A stretch of DNA of 64,000 nt, taken from NCBI RefSeq assembly GCF_947496515.1, contig NZ_CANMDB010000001.1, forward strand, positions 62,001 through 126,000, read 5' to 3'. The notes under the pieces were generated by a model. It was not told where the DNA came from. It saw only the letters and a list, made by a program, of their open reading frames with translations, and did no database searches. The translations under genes and the position numbers were made by a program. The stretch comes from an uncultured Roseobacter sp. GTDB taxonomy: Bacteria; Pseudomonadota; Alphaproteobacteria; Rhodobacterales; Rhodobacteraceae. Of the stretch, positions 1-8,890 are shown in pieces. Numbering within the stretch: the stretch's first letter is position 1; every line of letters begins with the position of its first letter.

Positions 1-623
1 AACGCCTCGTACTGGTCGCGGTCCATGGGGCAGTTGAGGTAGGCCGTGCGCTCCTCCTCCGTCTCGCCCTTGTCATACCGCGACTGCATCCAGGCCTTGG
101 ACATATCGATGCTGTCGAAATAGACGATGGGGGCGATGGCGTCGAAAAATGCCAGCGCCTCCGCCCCCGTTTCCGCCGCAATAGCCTGACCGAGCGCGGA
201 GGATGTCAGCGGCCCCGTCGCGATGATCCACTGACCCTCGCGGGGCAGCTCGGTGATCTCGCCATATTCGACCCGCACGTTCGGGTGCGCCATCAGCGCA
301 TCGGTCACCGATTGCGCAAAAGGGTCCCGGTCCACCGCCAGCGCGCCGCCCGCGGGCAGCCGGTGCCGATCCGCCGTGCGCATGATCAGACCGTCCGCCG
401 CGCGCATCTCCCAATGCAAAAGCCCCACGGCGTTCTGCTCGTCATCATCGGAGCGGAAGGAGTTGGAGCAGACCATTTCCCCCAAAAGGCCCGTCTGATG
501 CGCAAAGGTGCCGACCTCGGGCCGCATCTCGTGGATCACCACCCGCACGCCCATGTGTGCCGCCTGCCAGGCGGCCTCGGACCCGGCCATGCCGCCGCCC
601 ACGATGTGCAATTCTTCTGTCAT
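1..623 (-). CDS. trmFO: TrmFO, tRNA (uracil-5-)-methyltransferase (3' end off the window)
   Basis: Folate- and FAD-dependent enzyme that makes 5-methyluridine at position 54 of tRNA, using methylenetetrahydrofolate. The reading frame starts at the ATG at 623 and stays open to the left edge, about 207 codons of a family usually near 440. The N-terminus, [20 protein letters not shown], is the dinucleotide-binding GxGxxG loop of TrmFO/Gid. It is followed by HEMRP, then CSNSFRSDD with the conserved cysteine-serine-asparagine, and then [20 protein letters not shown]. The order and spacing match TrmFO rather than MnmG. Only the C-terminal half is missing, because of the window edge and not because of a break. 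The next gene lies on the opposite strand. Confidence 0.95.
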   Translation of the reverse strand, partial: MTEELHIVGGGMAGSEAAWQAAHMGVRVVIHEMRPEVGTFAHQTGLLGEMVCSNSFRSDDDEQNAVGLLHWEMRAADGLIMRTADRHRLPAGGALAVDRDPFAQSVTDALMAHPNVRVEYGEITELPREGQWIIATGPLTSSALGQAIAAETGAEALAFFDAIAPIVYFDSIDMSKAWMQSRYDKGETEEERTAYLNCPMDRDQYEA

Positions 624-729
624 GCCCCTGCATCTAAGCCAGCGCGCGGCGCCGCGCAACCGATGCCCGCTTGCTCGTCCGGGCGAATTACCGCAGGTTC
701 CGGGGCATCACCGGGGGAAGGGGGGGACG

Positions 730-1164
730 ATGGATCTCAAGATGGATGTGCCGGCGCTCAACGCGTTTTTGCAAGGTGTGTTCGAGCAGGTCGCCGATGA
801 CTTCATCGTCGAGACCGTCTCGCCCTATCGCCTGACGGTGCGGCTGACCATCGGCGACAAGCATCTGCGTCCCGGTGGCACCATTTCGGGGCCGTCGATG
901 TTCGCGCTGGCGGATGTTGCGGCCTATCTGGTGACGCTGGCCCATATCGGGCCGCAGGCGCTGGCGGTGACCACGAATTGCGCCATCGACTTCATGCGCA
1001 AACCCCCCGCTGGTGTTGATCTGATCGGCGAGGCGCGGCTCTTGAAACTGGGCAAGCAGTTGTCGGTCAGCGATGTGATGATAACCTCCCACGGCATGGT
1101 GGAGCCGGTGGCCCGCGCCAGCCTCACCTACGCCATTCCGCCTGCGCCCAGAGGGAGAGGATAA
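730..1164 (+). CDS. PaaI-type hotdog thioesterase
   Basis: Predicted acyl-CoA thioesterase of the PaaI/YbgC-like hotdog superfamily, 144 residues. The ATG at 730 follows a very strong purine-rich ribosome binding stretch (GGGGGAAGGGGGG at about 715-727), so this start is preferred over upstream in-frame codons. The central region has the pattern RPGGTISGPSMFALADVAAY, where GGTISGP and the alanine-aspartate of the long hotdog helix are typical, followed by TTNCAIDFMRKP, the strand usual for the family. The substrate cannot be told from sequence. It sits divergently from trmFO and runs toward the DUF1127 gene, from which a shared hairpin separates it. Confidence 0.82.
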   Translation: MDLKMDVPALNAFLQGVFEQVADDFIVETVSPYRLTVRLTIGDKHLRPGGTISGPSMFALADVAAYLVTLAHIGPQALAVTTNCAIDFMRKPPAGVDLIGEARLLKLGKQLSVSDVMITSHGMVEPVARASLTYAIPPAPRGRG

Positions 1165-1190
1165 AAAAACGGCCGGGACATGCCCGGCCG
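1163..1190 (-). terminator. Rho-independent terminator of the DUF1127 gene
   Basis: A perfect 8-bp stem CGGCCGGG/CCCGGCCG with a five-base loop, next to a run of seven A on the plus strand. Read on the minus strand this is a GC stem followed by seven T, right after the DUF1127 stop codon at 1224. It may also slow transcription leaving the thioesterase gene. Confidence 0.85.
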
Positions 1191-1223
1191 CAAGGAAGAG
1201 GTCTGATGCGTGCACCGGGGAGG

Positions 1224-1457
1224 TTACACGCGCCAGAACACCTTGGACGCCTCGGTCCGAGCCACCCGCGGTGTCAGCCCCACATCATCCAGCTGCCAAT
1301 TTTCCAGCTGGCTCAGCGCACGTCTGGTACGGCGCCGCGTGGCCCATTTCGACACAATGACCGCAAACTCCAGCGCCAGCAGCGCAACCGTCGGAATGTC
1401 CTTTGCCGTGTTCAGATAGGCGATGGTCCGGTGGGAGGGGGTCATAAGATGTGTCAT
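1224..1457 (-). CDS. DUF1127 (YjiS-like) small protein
   Basis: A 77-residue basic protein. The C-terminal part (RRTRRALSQLENWQLDDVGL followed by TPRVARTEASKVFW) fits DUF1127, in which an Arg-rich helix precedes a conserved L-x-D-x-G-L-T segment. DUF1127 proteins are small and Arg-rich; some bind RNA or affect phosphate and carbon metabolism in alphaproteobacteria, but no role can be assigned here. An AGGAG site lies just before the ATG at 1457. The gene is divergent from the MocR-type regulator at 1551, with only 93 bases between them and palindromes in that gap, so it is the obvious candidate target of that regulator. Confidence 0.82.
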   Translation of the reverse strand: MTHLMTPSHRTIAYLNTAKDIPTVALLALEFAVIVSKWATRRRTRRALSQLENWQLDDVGLTPRVARTEASKVFWRV

Positions 1458-1470
1458 GGGAATCTCCTGA

Positions 1471-1486
1471 ATTGTATTGACACAAT
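1471..1486. promoter_or_regulatory. Inverted repeat ATTGT-N6-ACAAT upstream of the DUF1127 gene
   Basis: ATTGT at 1471-1475 and ACAAT at 1482-1486 form an interrupted palindrome. It sits immediately upstream of the DUF1127 ribosome binding site, where a bound protein would block that transcript. The same half-site words recur around 1525-1561, so this looks like part of a multi-site operator for the adjacent MocR protein. That role is inferred. Confidence 0.5.
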
Positions 1487-1524
1487 GTAGCGTGATAGCT
1501 ACGGGTTATTGATACGATGACAGA

Positions 1525-1561
1525 TACAATCGCGCTAGGAAAACATTGTAATGAGTACAAT
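1525..1561. promoter_or_regulatory. Nested TACAAT/ATTGTA palindromes overlapping the mocR start codon
   Basis: TACAAT (1525-1530), ATTGTA (1545-1550) and TACAAT (1556-1561) give two overlapping inverted repeats that share the middle arm. The second, ATTGTA-ATGAG-TACAAT, has the start codon of the regulator in its five-base spacer. This arrangement suggests autoregulation and control of the divergent DUF1127 gene. The operator role is inference. Confidence 0.5.
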
Positions 1562-2966
1562 TTGGCAACCTGAGATCACCCAGGGGCAGGGCCCCAAGTA
1601 TCAGGCCGTTGCCCACAGCATTCGCCAGGGCATTGACGCAGGCGCCCTGCAGCCAGGGGACAAGCTGCCACCGGTGCGGGATCTGGCCTGGCAACTGCAG
1701 ATCACGCCGGGCACCGTTGCCCGCGCCTACACGATCCTCACCGATGAGGGCACGCTCAACGCCGAGGTGGGCCGCGGTACCTTCGTCGCCCCGCCGCAGC
1801 CCGCCCGTGTTCCCGATACACCCATCGAAATCGACGTGATCCGCCACCGGGTGGGGGAGGACCCGGACCCTTACGCGGTCAACCTCTTCTCCCCGCATCT
1901 TCCCTGCGTCGGTCAGGACAAGCTGATCCGCCAGCTCTTTGCCGACGTGGCGCAGGAGCCGCCCTCGGGCATCATGCACTACCCCAGCCGCGAAAACTCA
2001 CGACCCGCGCGCGAGGCCGTCGTCCGCTGGCTGGAGGGCACGCCGCTCGGCCCCTTGGGCGAAAAGGACATCGCCCTCTGCCACGGTGGTCAGAACGGTA
2101 TCCTGCTGTGCCTCCAGTCGATCCTGACGGGCCGCAAACCCGCGGTGCTGATCGAGGAACTGGCCTATCCGGGCTTTCGCCGGGCGGCCGAGATGCTGCG
2201 CGCCGATGTGGTGCCCATCGCCATGGACGCCCATGGCCTGATCCCGCAGGCGTTCGAGCAGGCGGTACGCGCCCATGACGCGCAGGTGCTCTGCACATCG
2301 CCCGAGGTTCATAACCCCACCGGCGGCTTCACCCCCACCGCCCGGCGCGAAGAGATCGCGGCGATCGCGCGCCGCTACGATGTGCAGATCCTGGAGGATG
2401 ACTGCTACCGGATGGGTGTCGACCGCGCGCCCACCTACCGCATGCTGGCGCCGGAGCGTGGCTGGTACGTCTCCTCCATCGCCAAGACGATCACGCCCGC
2501 GCTGCGCTTTGGGTTCGCCATCGCACCGGAGGGCAAGTGGTCGGTCCTGCGCCGCACCGCAGAGCACAGCTTTTTCGGTCTCGCCACACCCATCGGCGAT
2601 GTGGCCGCGCTGCTGCTCTCCCACCCGCAGATCGACGCGCTGGCGCAGGAAACCCGCCGCGCCTTCAACGCCTATGTGCAGCGCGCCGTCAACGTGCTGG
2701 GCGGGCACGATCTGACCTGGCGCGAAGACGTGCCGTTTCTGTGGTTACGGCTGCCGCTGGGCTGGCGGGCCGGGGCCTTCTGTCAGGCCGCCGAAGCCGT
2801 GGGCGTGCAAATCAGGTCATCCGAGGAATTCGTCTGCCGCGAGGCCCGCGCGCCCCATGCGGTGCGCATGGCCGTGAACGCCGGTGTCTCCATCGGCAGC
2901 TTTGAGGCGGCGATGGTCCGCCTGTGTCAATTGCTCGACAATCCGCCGGAGCAAATCAGCGTCTGA
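1551..2966 (+). CDS. MocR-type GntR regulator with aminotransferase-like domain
   Basis: A 471-residue transcription factor. Residues about 10-80 form a GntR winged helix (the stretch around GALQPGDKLPPVRDLA, then TPGTVARAYTILTDEGTL). The remainder is a fold-type I PLP-dependent aminotransferase domain (SPEVHNPTGG, and the S-S-I-A-K segment that carries the candidate Schiff-base lysine). Family members such as PdxR, GabR and TauR sense PLP or an amine ligand through this domain. The ligand here is unknown. It is divergent from a DUF1127 gene and its own start codon lies inside a palindrome, so autoregulation is likely. Confidence 0.88.
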   Translation: MSTIWQPEITQGQGPKYQAVAHSIRQGIDAGALQPGDKLPPVRDLAWQLQITPGTVARAYTILTDEGTLNAEVGRGTFVAPPQPARVPDTPIEIDVIRHRVGEDPDPYAVNLFSPHLPCVGQDKLIRQLFADVAQEPPSGIMHYPSRENSRPAREAVVRWLEGTPLGPLGEKDIALCHGGQNGILLCLQSILTGRKPAVLIEELAYPGFRRAAEMLRADVVPIAMDAHGLIPQAFEQAVRAHDAQVLCTSPEVHNPTGGFTPTARREEIAAIARRYDVQILEDDCYRMGVDRAPTYRMLAPERGWYVSSIAKTITPALRFGFAIAPEGKWSVLRRTAEHSFFGLATPIGDVAALLLSHPQIDALAQETRRAFNAYVQRAVNVLGGHDLTWREDVPFLWLRLPLGWRAGAFCQAAEAVGVQIRSSEEFVCREARAPHAVRMAVNAGVSIGSFEAAMVRLCQLLDNPPEQISV

Positions 2967-3007
2967 AAGTGGGGTAAAATAATACCTATTTTATAAACCT
3001 ATGATCC

Positions 3008-3026
3008 AAAACGATTAAATCGTTTT
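3008..3026. terminator. AT-rich hairpin after the mocR gene
   Basis: AAAACGAT-TAA-ATCGTTTT is a perfect 8-bp inverted repeat ending in four T, about 40 bases after the regulator's stop codon. It could serve as a weak bidirectional terminator. It sits just upstream of the rplM promoter, so an operator role is the alternative. Confidence 0.4.
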
Positions 3027-3034
3027 ACCAGCGC

Positions 3035-3062
3035 TTGACGCGACGCCGCGCGCCTTTATAAC
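3035..3062 (+). promoter_or_regulatory. Promoter of the rplM-rpsI operon
   Basis: TTGACG at 3035-3040 and TATAAC at 3057-3062 are separated by 16 bases, close to the vegetative sigma70 consensus used by Rhodobacteraceae. The GC-rich spacer and the position about 55 bases before rplM fit a strong ribosomal protein promoter. Confidence 0.65.
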
Positions 3063-3119
3063 CCTGCTATCGAATTTGGGTGCCGTCGCGCGCCCGTCAC
3101 CTCAATCGGGGAACCGTCC

Positions 3120-3581
3120 ATGAAAACCTTTTCTGCAACACCCGCAGATATCGACAAGAAATGGATCCTGATCGACGCCGAAGGTGTCGTTCTGGGCCGT
3201 CTCGCATCGATCGTTGCCACGCGCCTGCGCGGCAAGCACAAGCCCTCTTTCACACCGCATATGGATATGGGCGACAACGTGATCATCATCAACGCCGACA
3301 AGGTGCAGCTCACCGGCAAGAAGCGCGATGAGCATCACTACTGGCACACCGGCCACCCCGGCGGGATCAAATCGCGCACCAAGGCGCAGATCCTTGAGGG
3401 TGCGCACCCCGAGCGCGTGGTGACCCTCGCGGTCAAACGCATGCTGCCCGGCAACCGTCTCAGCCGTCAGATCATGACCAACCTGCGCGTCTATGCAGGC
3501 GGCGAGCATCCCCACGAGGCGCAAAGCCCCGAAGTTCTGGACGTGAAATCCATGAACAGCAAAAACACCCGGAGTGCATGA
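3120..3581 (+). CDS. rplM: 50S ribosomal protein L13
   Basis: Early-assembling protein of the large ribosomal subunit. At 153 residues it is the usual alphaproteobacterial length. It opens with [20 protein letters not shown] and contains [19 protein letters not shown], the [16 protein letters not shown] segment and [20 protein letters not shown], all hallmarks of L13. The ATG at 3120 follows a promoter and a GGGGAA site. Its stop codon overlaps or nearly touches the start of rpsI, the universal L13-S9 pairing. Confidence 0.97.
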   Translation: MKTFSATPADIDKKWILIDAEGVVLGRLASIVATRLRGKHKPSFTPHMDMGDNVIIINADKVQLTGKKRDEHHYWHTGHPGGIKSRTKAQILEGAHPERVVTLAVKRMLPGNRLSRQIMTNLRVYAGGEHPHEAQSPEVLDVKSMNSKNTRSA

Positions 3582-3583
3582 GC

Positions 3584-4084
3584 ATGGCTGACGAAATCAA
3601 CACACTCGAAGACCTCAAGGACGCCGTGACCGACAACATCGGTGCCGTGCAGGGCGTGGAAACCGAAATGACCCCGCGCGAGCCTGTCCGCGACGACCTG
3701 GGCCGCTCCTATGCCACCGGCAAGCGGAAGGATGCGATCGCCCGCGTCTGGATCAAGCCCGGCTCCGGCAAGGTCACCGTCAATGGCAAGCCGCAGAACG
3801 ATTACTTCGCGCGGCCCGTGCTGCAGATGATCCTGGCCCAGCCTTTCTCGATCACCGGGACAGAAGGCCAGTTTGACGTGACCGCCACGGTCAAAGGTGG
3901 CGGGCTCTCCGGTCAGGCCGGTGCGGTCAAGCACGGCGTCTCCAAGGCGCTGCAGCTTTACGATCCCTCCCTGCGCGGCGCACTCAAGGCTGCAGGCTTC
4001 CTGACCCGGGACAGCCGCGTGGTGGAGCGCAAGAAATACGGCAAGGCCAAGGCGCGCAAGAGCTTCCAGTTCTCCAAGCGCTAA
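3584..4084 (+). CDS. rpsI: 30S ribosomal protein S9
   Basis: Small-subunit protein whose C-terminal tail reaches the P-site tRNA. The core ([20 protein letters not shown], then [19 protein letters not shown] and the tail ending in [11 protein letters not shown]) is S9. As usual in this lineage it has an acidic N-terminal extension of about 40 residues before the core. The ATG at 3584 is chosen because GGAG at 3571-3574 is nine bases away. The in-frame ATG at 3578, which overlaps the rplM stop as ATGA, is only three bases from that site. Either start leaves the core intact. Confidence 0.95.
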   Translation: MADEINTLEDLKDAVTDNIGAVQGVETEMTPREPVRDDLGRSYATGKRKDAIARVWIKPGSGKVTVNGKPQNDYFARPVLQMILAQPFSITGTEGQFDVTATVKGGGLSGQAGAVKHGVSKALQLYDPSLRGALKAAGFLTRDSRVVERKKYGKAKARKSFQFSKR

Positions 4085-4107
4085 CTCGGCCTCGCTGCCA
4101 CGATCTC

Positions 4108-4136
4108 AGGGCCGTCCAAAGGGGGCGGCCCTTTTC
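4108..4136 (+). terminator. Terminator of rplM-rpsI
   Basis: GGGCCGTCC and GGGCGGCCC surround an AAAGG loop and are followed by TTTT. The hairpin is about 25 bases after the rpsI stop codon. One mismatch is tolerated in the stem. Confidence 0.8.
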
Positions 4137-4317
4137 GTCTGGGCCACCGGGCCTGCGTTCGGTCGTTGGCGCGACGGCGCCCAAAGGCCTTGCAAGGCCT
4201 TTCGCCCCGCCGCACCCCCTGCGCCTGCGCCCGCCCATCGCCACCGGCCGGTCCGGTCACGCTTTGCTCGGAAACCCCACCGTGCGCCCTGTTATCCCAG
4301 CCCAACACCTATCCTGC

Positions 4318-4361
4318 ACCGACATAATACCGACGTGATACCGACGGGATACCGACGCGGC
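4318..4361. repeat. Four tandem copies of an 11-bp unit (ACCGACRNGAT)
   Basis: ACCGACATAAT, ACCGACGTGAT, ACCGACGGGAT and ACCGACGCGGC follow each other without a gap at 4318-4361. The unit length is one helical turn, so the repeated ACCGAC words would face the same side of the DNA. They lie in the 403-base gap between the convergent rpsI and tetR genes. The rest of the gap (4137-4317 and 4362-4487) shows no convincing gene. Confidence 0.8.
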
Positions 4362-4487
4362 TTTGCCCTTGTTTTACTGGGTTAACGGGTGCTTCGCCAG
4401 CAGGCGGCCCGCCCGTGTTGCGCGCACGCCGCTTTAACCCATCAGGAGGGGTGCGATGCGGCGCGTTCCGAAAGAGGGGGAGTGGGC

Positions 4488-5105
4488 TCAGGCGTCGGGT
4501 TCGATCAGCCCCAGCCCGCGCAGATAGATGCCGATCCCGCTCTCCAGCAGATCATCCGCCGGAAAGGGCGAGGCACGCCCGGGAGAGTTCCGCGCAAACA
4601 GCTCCACCACCCCGTGGCTCAGCGCCCAGATATGCGCCGAGAACATCGGCGCGGGCGGGCGTTTCTCCGCCGGGATATGCTGGCTGAGATCCGTCGCAGC
4701 CTTCTCCAGGACCCCGTTGGCCCGCGCGGCGGCGGCGGCCAGTTCCGGGGTGCGGTTGATGGAAATCCCGCTCTCGAACATGGAGATGTAATGCCCGGGA
4801 TATTTTCGCGCAAAGGCGAGATACGCGCGGCCCGTGGCAGAAAACGCTTCCAAAGCAGACGGTTGGCCGTTCTGATAGGCGTATTCCATCAAGTCGCCAA
4901 AGATCTCGTAGCCCTGCAGCGCGCCCTCGGCGATCAGATCCTCGCGCCCTTCGAAGTGACGGTAGACCGCCGCGGGCGTGACGCCTGCCTGCTTGGCGGC
5001 TTCTGAGAGGGTGAACCCCATGGGGCCGCGCACCTCGATCAATTCCAATGCGGCGTCGATCAGGGCCTGGCGCAGATTTCCGTGGTGGTAGCCGCGTTTA
5101 GGCAT
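4488..5105 (-). CDS. TetR/AcrR family regulator
   Basis: A 205-residue repressor-type protein. The helix-turn-helix is at about residues 32-51 ([20 protein letters not shown]), followed by EGREDLIAE. This is the standard TetR recognition helix and linker, and the C-terminal ligand-binding half is the variable part. The start at 5105 gives the family-typical [21 protein letters not shown]-terminus. It overlaps the end of the PPK2 gene by eight bases, so the two are probably co-transcribed. The regulated genes and the ligand are unknown. Confidence 0.88.
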   Translation of the reverse strand: MPKRGYHHGNLRQALIDAALELIEVRGPMGFTLSEAAKQAGVTPAAVYRHFEGREDLIAEGALQGYEIFGDLMEYAYQNGQPSALEAFSATGRAYLAFARKYPGHYISMFESGISINRTPELAAAAARANGVLEKAATDLSQHIPAEKRPPAPMFSAHIWALSHGVVELFARNSPGRASPFPADDLLESGIGIYLRGLGLIEPDA

Positions 5106-5967
5106 CCCAGATATCCGGCCCGCCGCAGACGCCCGCATCCACGGGTCCGATGGCGGCCGCGTCCTTGCGGGCGTAGTCGATCCCGTGCAGCACCGTCCGG
5201 ATCGCATTGAGCCGCGCGCGCCGCTTGTCATCCGACCGCACCACGGTCCAGGGTGTCTGCGCCGTGTGGCTCCGCTCCAGCGTCTCGGAGATGGCATCCG
5301 TGTAGGCATCCCACCGGTTCAGCCCCTCCACGTCGATCCAGCTCAGTTTCCACTGTTTCAGCGGGTCCGCCTCGCGCGCCAGCAGACGGCGCAGCTGCTC
5401 GGCGCGCCCCACGTTCATCCACAGCTTGAACAGATGCACCCCGTCCTCCACCAGCATGGTCTCGAAAGGGGTGACCTGATCAAAGAACTGCGCGCGCTGC
5501 TCGGGCGTGCAAAAGCCGAAGACCCGCTCGACCACGCCGCGGTTGTACCAGCTGCGATCAAAGAAAACGCATTCGCCTTCGGTGGGCAAATGATTGATAT
5601 AGCGTTGAAAATACCACTGCCCGCTTTCCACGTCGGTCGGTTTGCCAAGGGCCACGATGCGCGCGCCGCGCGGATTGAGGTTGCTGCGGAACCGTTTGAT
5701 CGTGCCGCCTTTGCCGGCCCCGTCGCGCCCCTCGAAAACGATCACCACGCGCCCGCCGCTTTCGCGCAGCCAGGCCTGGAGTTTGACCAGCTCGATCTGC
5801 AGCGTATGGAGCGCGCGTTCATAGGCCTTGCGGCCCATCCGCTCGGCATGCGGGTAGCTGGGCGAGAGCATGTCGTTCTTGTCGGCACCGCGGATCGCCG
5901 CGCGGATCTCCTCGGGTGCTGTCGCCTCGAAAAAGCGACTGATCGCACCGTCAAATGGCAGGGTCAT
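5098..5967 (-). CDS. ppk2: Polyphosphate kinase 2
   Basis: PPK2-family enzyme that uses polyphosphate to phosphorylate nucleotides, or runs in reverse. Length is 289 residues. Walker A is GRDGAGKGG at about residues 80-88, and the lid and Walker B region contains [38 protein letters not shown] near the end is also diagnostic. The start at 5967 gives [13 protein letters not shown]; longer in-frame extensions upstream have low-quality composition. The tetR gene overlaps its 3' end, and the hydrolase gene ends 49 bases upstream in the same direction. Whether GDP or ADP is preferred cannot be told here. Confidence 0.92.
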   Translation of the reverse strand: MTLPFDGAISRFFEATAPEEIRAAIRGADKNDMLSPSYPHAERMGRKAYERALHTLQIELVKLQAWLRESGGRVVIVFEGRDGAGKGGTIKRFRSNLNPRGARIVALGKPTDVESGQWYFQRYINHLPTEGECVFFDRSWYNRGVVERVFGFCTPEQRAQFFDQVTPFETMLVEDGVHLFKLWMNVGRAEQLRRLLAREADPLKQWKLSWIDVEGLNRWDAYTDAISETLERSHTAQTPWTVVRSDDKRRARLNAIRTVLHGIDYARKDAAAIGPVDAGVCGGPDIWDA

Positions 5968-6016
5968 GGGGCTCTCCGCAGCTTGCTCACAGGCTCTATA
6001 TGGGATGTTAAAGGTT

Positions 6017-6991
6017 TTAACGCAAACCCGCACGGCTGGCGGCACGGTCGATGGCGGCGACAACCGCCTCCGGGTCGGCGTGGTGCGGCATGTGGCCCAC
6101 GCCCTCCATCCGGGTGAGCTCGCCGTCCGGCAGCATGCCCGCCAGTGGCTCGGAATGGATATGCAGCGGCACGGTAGTATCTTCGGTTCCGTGCAGGATC
6201 TCCACTGGCAAGTCCAAGCTCGGGTAGCGCTGCGACATCTCCTCCACATGCGGGCGGAGCGAATTGACCTGCTGTGCATTGGCGCGTTGGGTCGTGCGGC
6301 GCAGGGTCAGATCGGTACCGATATGGTCAATGTAGCCCTCGGGCACCGGCTGCGGCGCAAAGATGGATTCCACACTGTCGTGTACCAGCGGGGCAGGCGC
6401 AAAGGCCGCAATCAGCGGCACCAGGATCAGGCTGCCAAATCGCGTATCCAGCAGCCGGTACTGCAGCGTCAGCTCTCCGGGCCAGGGCTGCGACGCGGCA
6501 CCCAGCAGAACCAGTGCCGCGGTCCGGTCGGGCCGGGACAGGGCCCATGCCAGAGAGACCGCCCCACCGTAGGAGTGGCCGACGACAATGGGGTTCTGCA
6601 CACCGAGGGCATCGGCAGCCCCTTGCAACATCTCCGCCTGACGAGCGGGCGATTCCGCGGCGGTGCTGAGCACCCCTTCGAACGCCGGGCCCGCCCGGTC
6701 CGTCCAGCCAAGGCCGGGGCGGTCCAGGACGATCACGCGGTAGCGGTCCTTGAGCCTGTGCACCAGATCGAAGGTGAAATCGCGCGTACTGCCGGACGCG
6801 CCGTGGATCAGAATGACATCGGGCCCGCTGCCGAAGACCTCCGCATGGACCTGCCTGCCCGCCGGTCCGACGAGCTGGCCCGCGGGGGGGAACTCCGCGG
6901 CGGCTTTTGCATCGCGTGCATTGGCCCGCCACAGCGTCACCAGAACGAGCAGGACCAGGAAAAGAGCGATATAGCCCAAGGCTTTAAGCAC
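6017..6991 (-). CDS. Membrane-anchored alpha/beta hydrolase
   Basis: A 324-residue alpha/beta-fold hydrolase with an N-terminal hydrophobic helix (residues about 4-21, rich in Leu and Val), which suggests anchoring in the inner membrane with the enzyme outside the cytoplasm. The oxyanion region is HGASGS at 63-68 and the nucleophile elbow is GHSYGG with Ser140. The late HGTEDTTVP and GVGHMPH segments supply the acid and the histidine. The start is a GTG at 6991 that overlaps the end of metA by eight bases. The substrate is unknown. Translational coupling to metA is likely but does not itself imply a role in methionine synthesis. Confidence 0.85.
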   Translation of the reverse strand: MLKALGYIALFLVLLVLVTLWRANARDAKAAAEFPPAGQLVGPAGRQVHAEVFGSGPDVILIHGASGSTRDFTFDLVHRLKDRYRVIVLDRPGLGWTDRAGPAFEGVLSTAAESPARQAEMLQGAADALGVQNPIVVGHSYGGAVSLAWALSRPDRTAALVLLGAASQPWPGELTLQYRLLDTRFGSLILVPLIAAFAPAPLVHDSVESIFAPQPVPEGYIDHIGTDLTLRRTTQRANAQQVNSLRPHVEEMSQRYPSLDLPVEILHGTEDTTVPLHIHSEPLAGMLPDGELTRMEGVGHMPHHADPEAVVAAIDRAASRAGLR

Positions 6992-7901
6992 CGATCTGGC
7001 TCATATCAAACGGCGTCGACTGGTAGATCGCGTTGATCCAGTTGCCATAAAGCAGATGCGCGTGGCTGCGCCAGCGGTTGAGCGGAGTGCGCGCGGGGTC
7101 GTCGCCCGGATAATAATTCACCGGCAGCGTGATCGCCTCGCCCGAGGCCACGTCGCGGTCGTATTCCTGCTTCAGCGTATCGCTGTCGTATTCGAAATGG
7201 TTGAAGATATAGAGCGCGCGGTGCGCGGGATCCTCCACCAGACAGGGACCGACCTCGTCACTGCCCAATAGCGTGGTCAGCCCCGGGGCCGCGTCGATCT
7301 CTGCCTGCCGCATTTCGGTCCAGCGCGACACGGGGATCACGCAGTCATCGGAAAAGCCGCGGAGATACTGCGAGGCGGGGGCCAGATTGCGGTGCCGGAA
7401 ACAGCCGAAGGCCTTGGCCTCCAGCATATGTTTGCGAACCCCGTGGAAGTGGTTGATCATCGCCATGCCGCCCCAGCACACGCCAAAGGTGGAATGCACA
7501 TTGGTCTGCGTCCAGTCCATGACCATGCGCAGCTCGTCCCAGTAAGTCACCTCGTCGAAGGCCAGATGCTCGATGGGTGCGCCGGTGATGATCAGACCGT
7601 CGAATTTCTCGTCACGGACCTCCTCGAACGGGCGGTAAAAGCTCTCCATATGCGCGGCGGCAGTGTTGCGGGTCTGATGCTCGGACATGCGGATGAGGCT
7701 CAGCTCGATCTGCAGGGGCGTGGCGCCGATCAGCCGGGCGAACTGGTTTTCCGTCTGGATCTTCTTGGGCATCAGGTTGAGCAGTCCGATCCGCAGCGCC
7801 CGGATGTCCTGACGCGCGGCCTGATCAGGGTCCATGACCATCACGCCTTCGTTCGTCAGCACGTCATAGGCGGGCAGGTCGGCAGGGATCTTGATGGGCA
7901 T
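6984..7901 (-). CDS. metAA: Homoserine O-acetyltransferase, MetA type
   Basis: First committed step of methionine synthesis, acylation of homoserine. Length is 305 residues, as in MetA. The catalytic cysteine is Cys142 in the GVCWGG context. Residue 111 is glutamate ([11 protein letters not shown]). In this family Glu111 favours acetyl-CoA, whereas Gly111, as in the E. coli enzyme, favours succinyl-CoA, so acetyltransferase activity is predicted although databases often say succinyl. The gene lies between the P-loop ATPase gene (82 bases upstream) and the overlapping hydrolase gene. I looked for a SAM-II riboswitch in the leader and did not find the consensus. Confidence 0.93.
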   Translation of the reverse strand: MPIKIPADLPAYDVLTNEGVMVMDPDQAARQDIRALRIGLLNLMPKKIQTENQFARLIGATPLQIELSLIRMSEHQTRNTAAAHMESFYRPFEEVRDEKFDGLIITGAPIEHLAFDEVTYWDELRMVMDWTQTNVHSTFGVCWGGMAMINHFHGVRKHMLEAKAFGCFRHRNLAPASQYLRGFSDDCVIPVSRWTEMRQAEIDAAPGLTTLLGSDEVGPCLVEDPAHRALYIFNHFEYDSDTLKQEYDRDVASGEAITLPVNYYPGDDPARTPLNRWRSHAHLLYGNWINAIYQSTPFDMSQIGA

Positions 7902-7982
7902 GGGGATGTTCCGGGCGCTTGTGAGGGTTGTCAGATAGGCGCAAGGGCGCGCAGGCTCAAGGGGCGGGTGCTCACGGGCGCG

Positions 7983-8831
7983 TCAGAGCTTCGCAGCGAT
8001 CAGCCTGTCGAAATCCTCAGGAGTGCGCAGCGCAGCCACCTCGTCGGCGGTGACGGTCACGCCCCAGCGGGCCATGGCCGCATACCGCGGCTGCCGGTGG
8101 GCCAGTGCGCGGGCGTAGGCAAAGCGCAGGAAATCATCCGGGTCCACCGTCTCCGGGACGGTCCCGGTGTCGCTCAGATAGGCAGCCCATGCAGCGCTCA
8201 GAAATTCCGGCTGGTAGGCCATGGGTTTGGGGGCGCGGTCAAAACGGCGGATGAGTTCCTGGGTATGGGCCTCGTCGCCCTTGATCCAGACGATCAGGCA
8301 GTGACGCGCAAGCTCCGACAGGATGGGATCGGCATCGTCGTGGGGGTCCACCCATTCGCAGATCGACCCGCCGGTGTCGCAGATGAAATGCGGATAGCCA
8401 TAGAGCGCCTCGGCCCGCTGGGCGAAATGCGCGGTGTCGTGCAGGGCCGCGATCTCCGCCTGGCGAAACTCCTCCTGACGGCGCTGGTACTCGGTGATGG
8501 CCAACCCGCCCTTGCCCGGATCGCCGGGCTTGCCCAGGTAGGTGGCCACGGGTGCCAGATTGTCAAAGGTGATGTTGGAGCCGATGTAGATGCTGTCGCT
8601 CATCAACAAGCTGCGCAGGAACGGCACCTTCATGGCCTCCGCCTTGGCGTTGTCGGCGATGCGCTCGCCCATGTAGCGGGTGCCGATACGGTAATCGATG
8701 GAGTAGTGGAACCACTCGCCCGACGCGCGCAGCAGGTTCGACATATGCGTCTTGCCCAGTCCCGACATGCCGTAGACCAGCACGGATTTGCGCGGGGCGC
8801 CCAGCCACTGGGCAGCGGAGGAATAGAGCAT
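7983..8831 (-). CDS. P-loop ATPase of unknown role
   Basis: A 282-residue protein with a clear Walker A, GMSGLGKTH, at residues 21-29, preceded by a hydrophobic strand (SVLVY). The remainder has no domain I recognise with certainty. It contains YSIDYRIGTRYMGE after the P-loop, an HFICDTGGSICEWVDP segment and HCLIVWIKGDEAHTQELIRR, and looks like an ATP-dependent kinase or AAA-like protein. Similar proteins are common in Rhodobacteraceae as unnamed ATPases. It precedes metA on the same strand. AGGA lies eight bases before the ATG at 8831. Confidence 0.7.
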   Translation of the reverse strand: MLYSSAAQWLGAPRKSVLVYGMSGLGKTHMSNLLRASGEWFHYSIDYRIGTRYMGERIADNAKAEAMKVPFLRSLLMSDSIYIGSNITFDNLAPVATYLGKPGDPGKGGLAITEYQRRQEEFRQAEIAALHDTAHFAQRAEALYGYPHFICDTGGSICEWVDPHDDADPILSELARHCLIVWIKGDEAHTQELIRRFDRAPKPMAYQPEFLSAAWAAYLSDTGTVPETVDPDDFLRFAYARALAHRQPRYAAMARWGVTVTADEVAALRTPEDFDRLIAAKL

Positions 8832-8890
8832 GCGGAAAGGTCCTTGGGGCAGGGGCTGGTCCGAACACCTACCGCCGGGCTCTTAGCGCG

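Noticed and set aside
7902-7982. SAM-II riboswitch in the metA leader
   Set aside because: The leader lacks the conserved SAM-II pseudoknot sequence and is only about 80 bases of GC-rich DNA.
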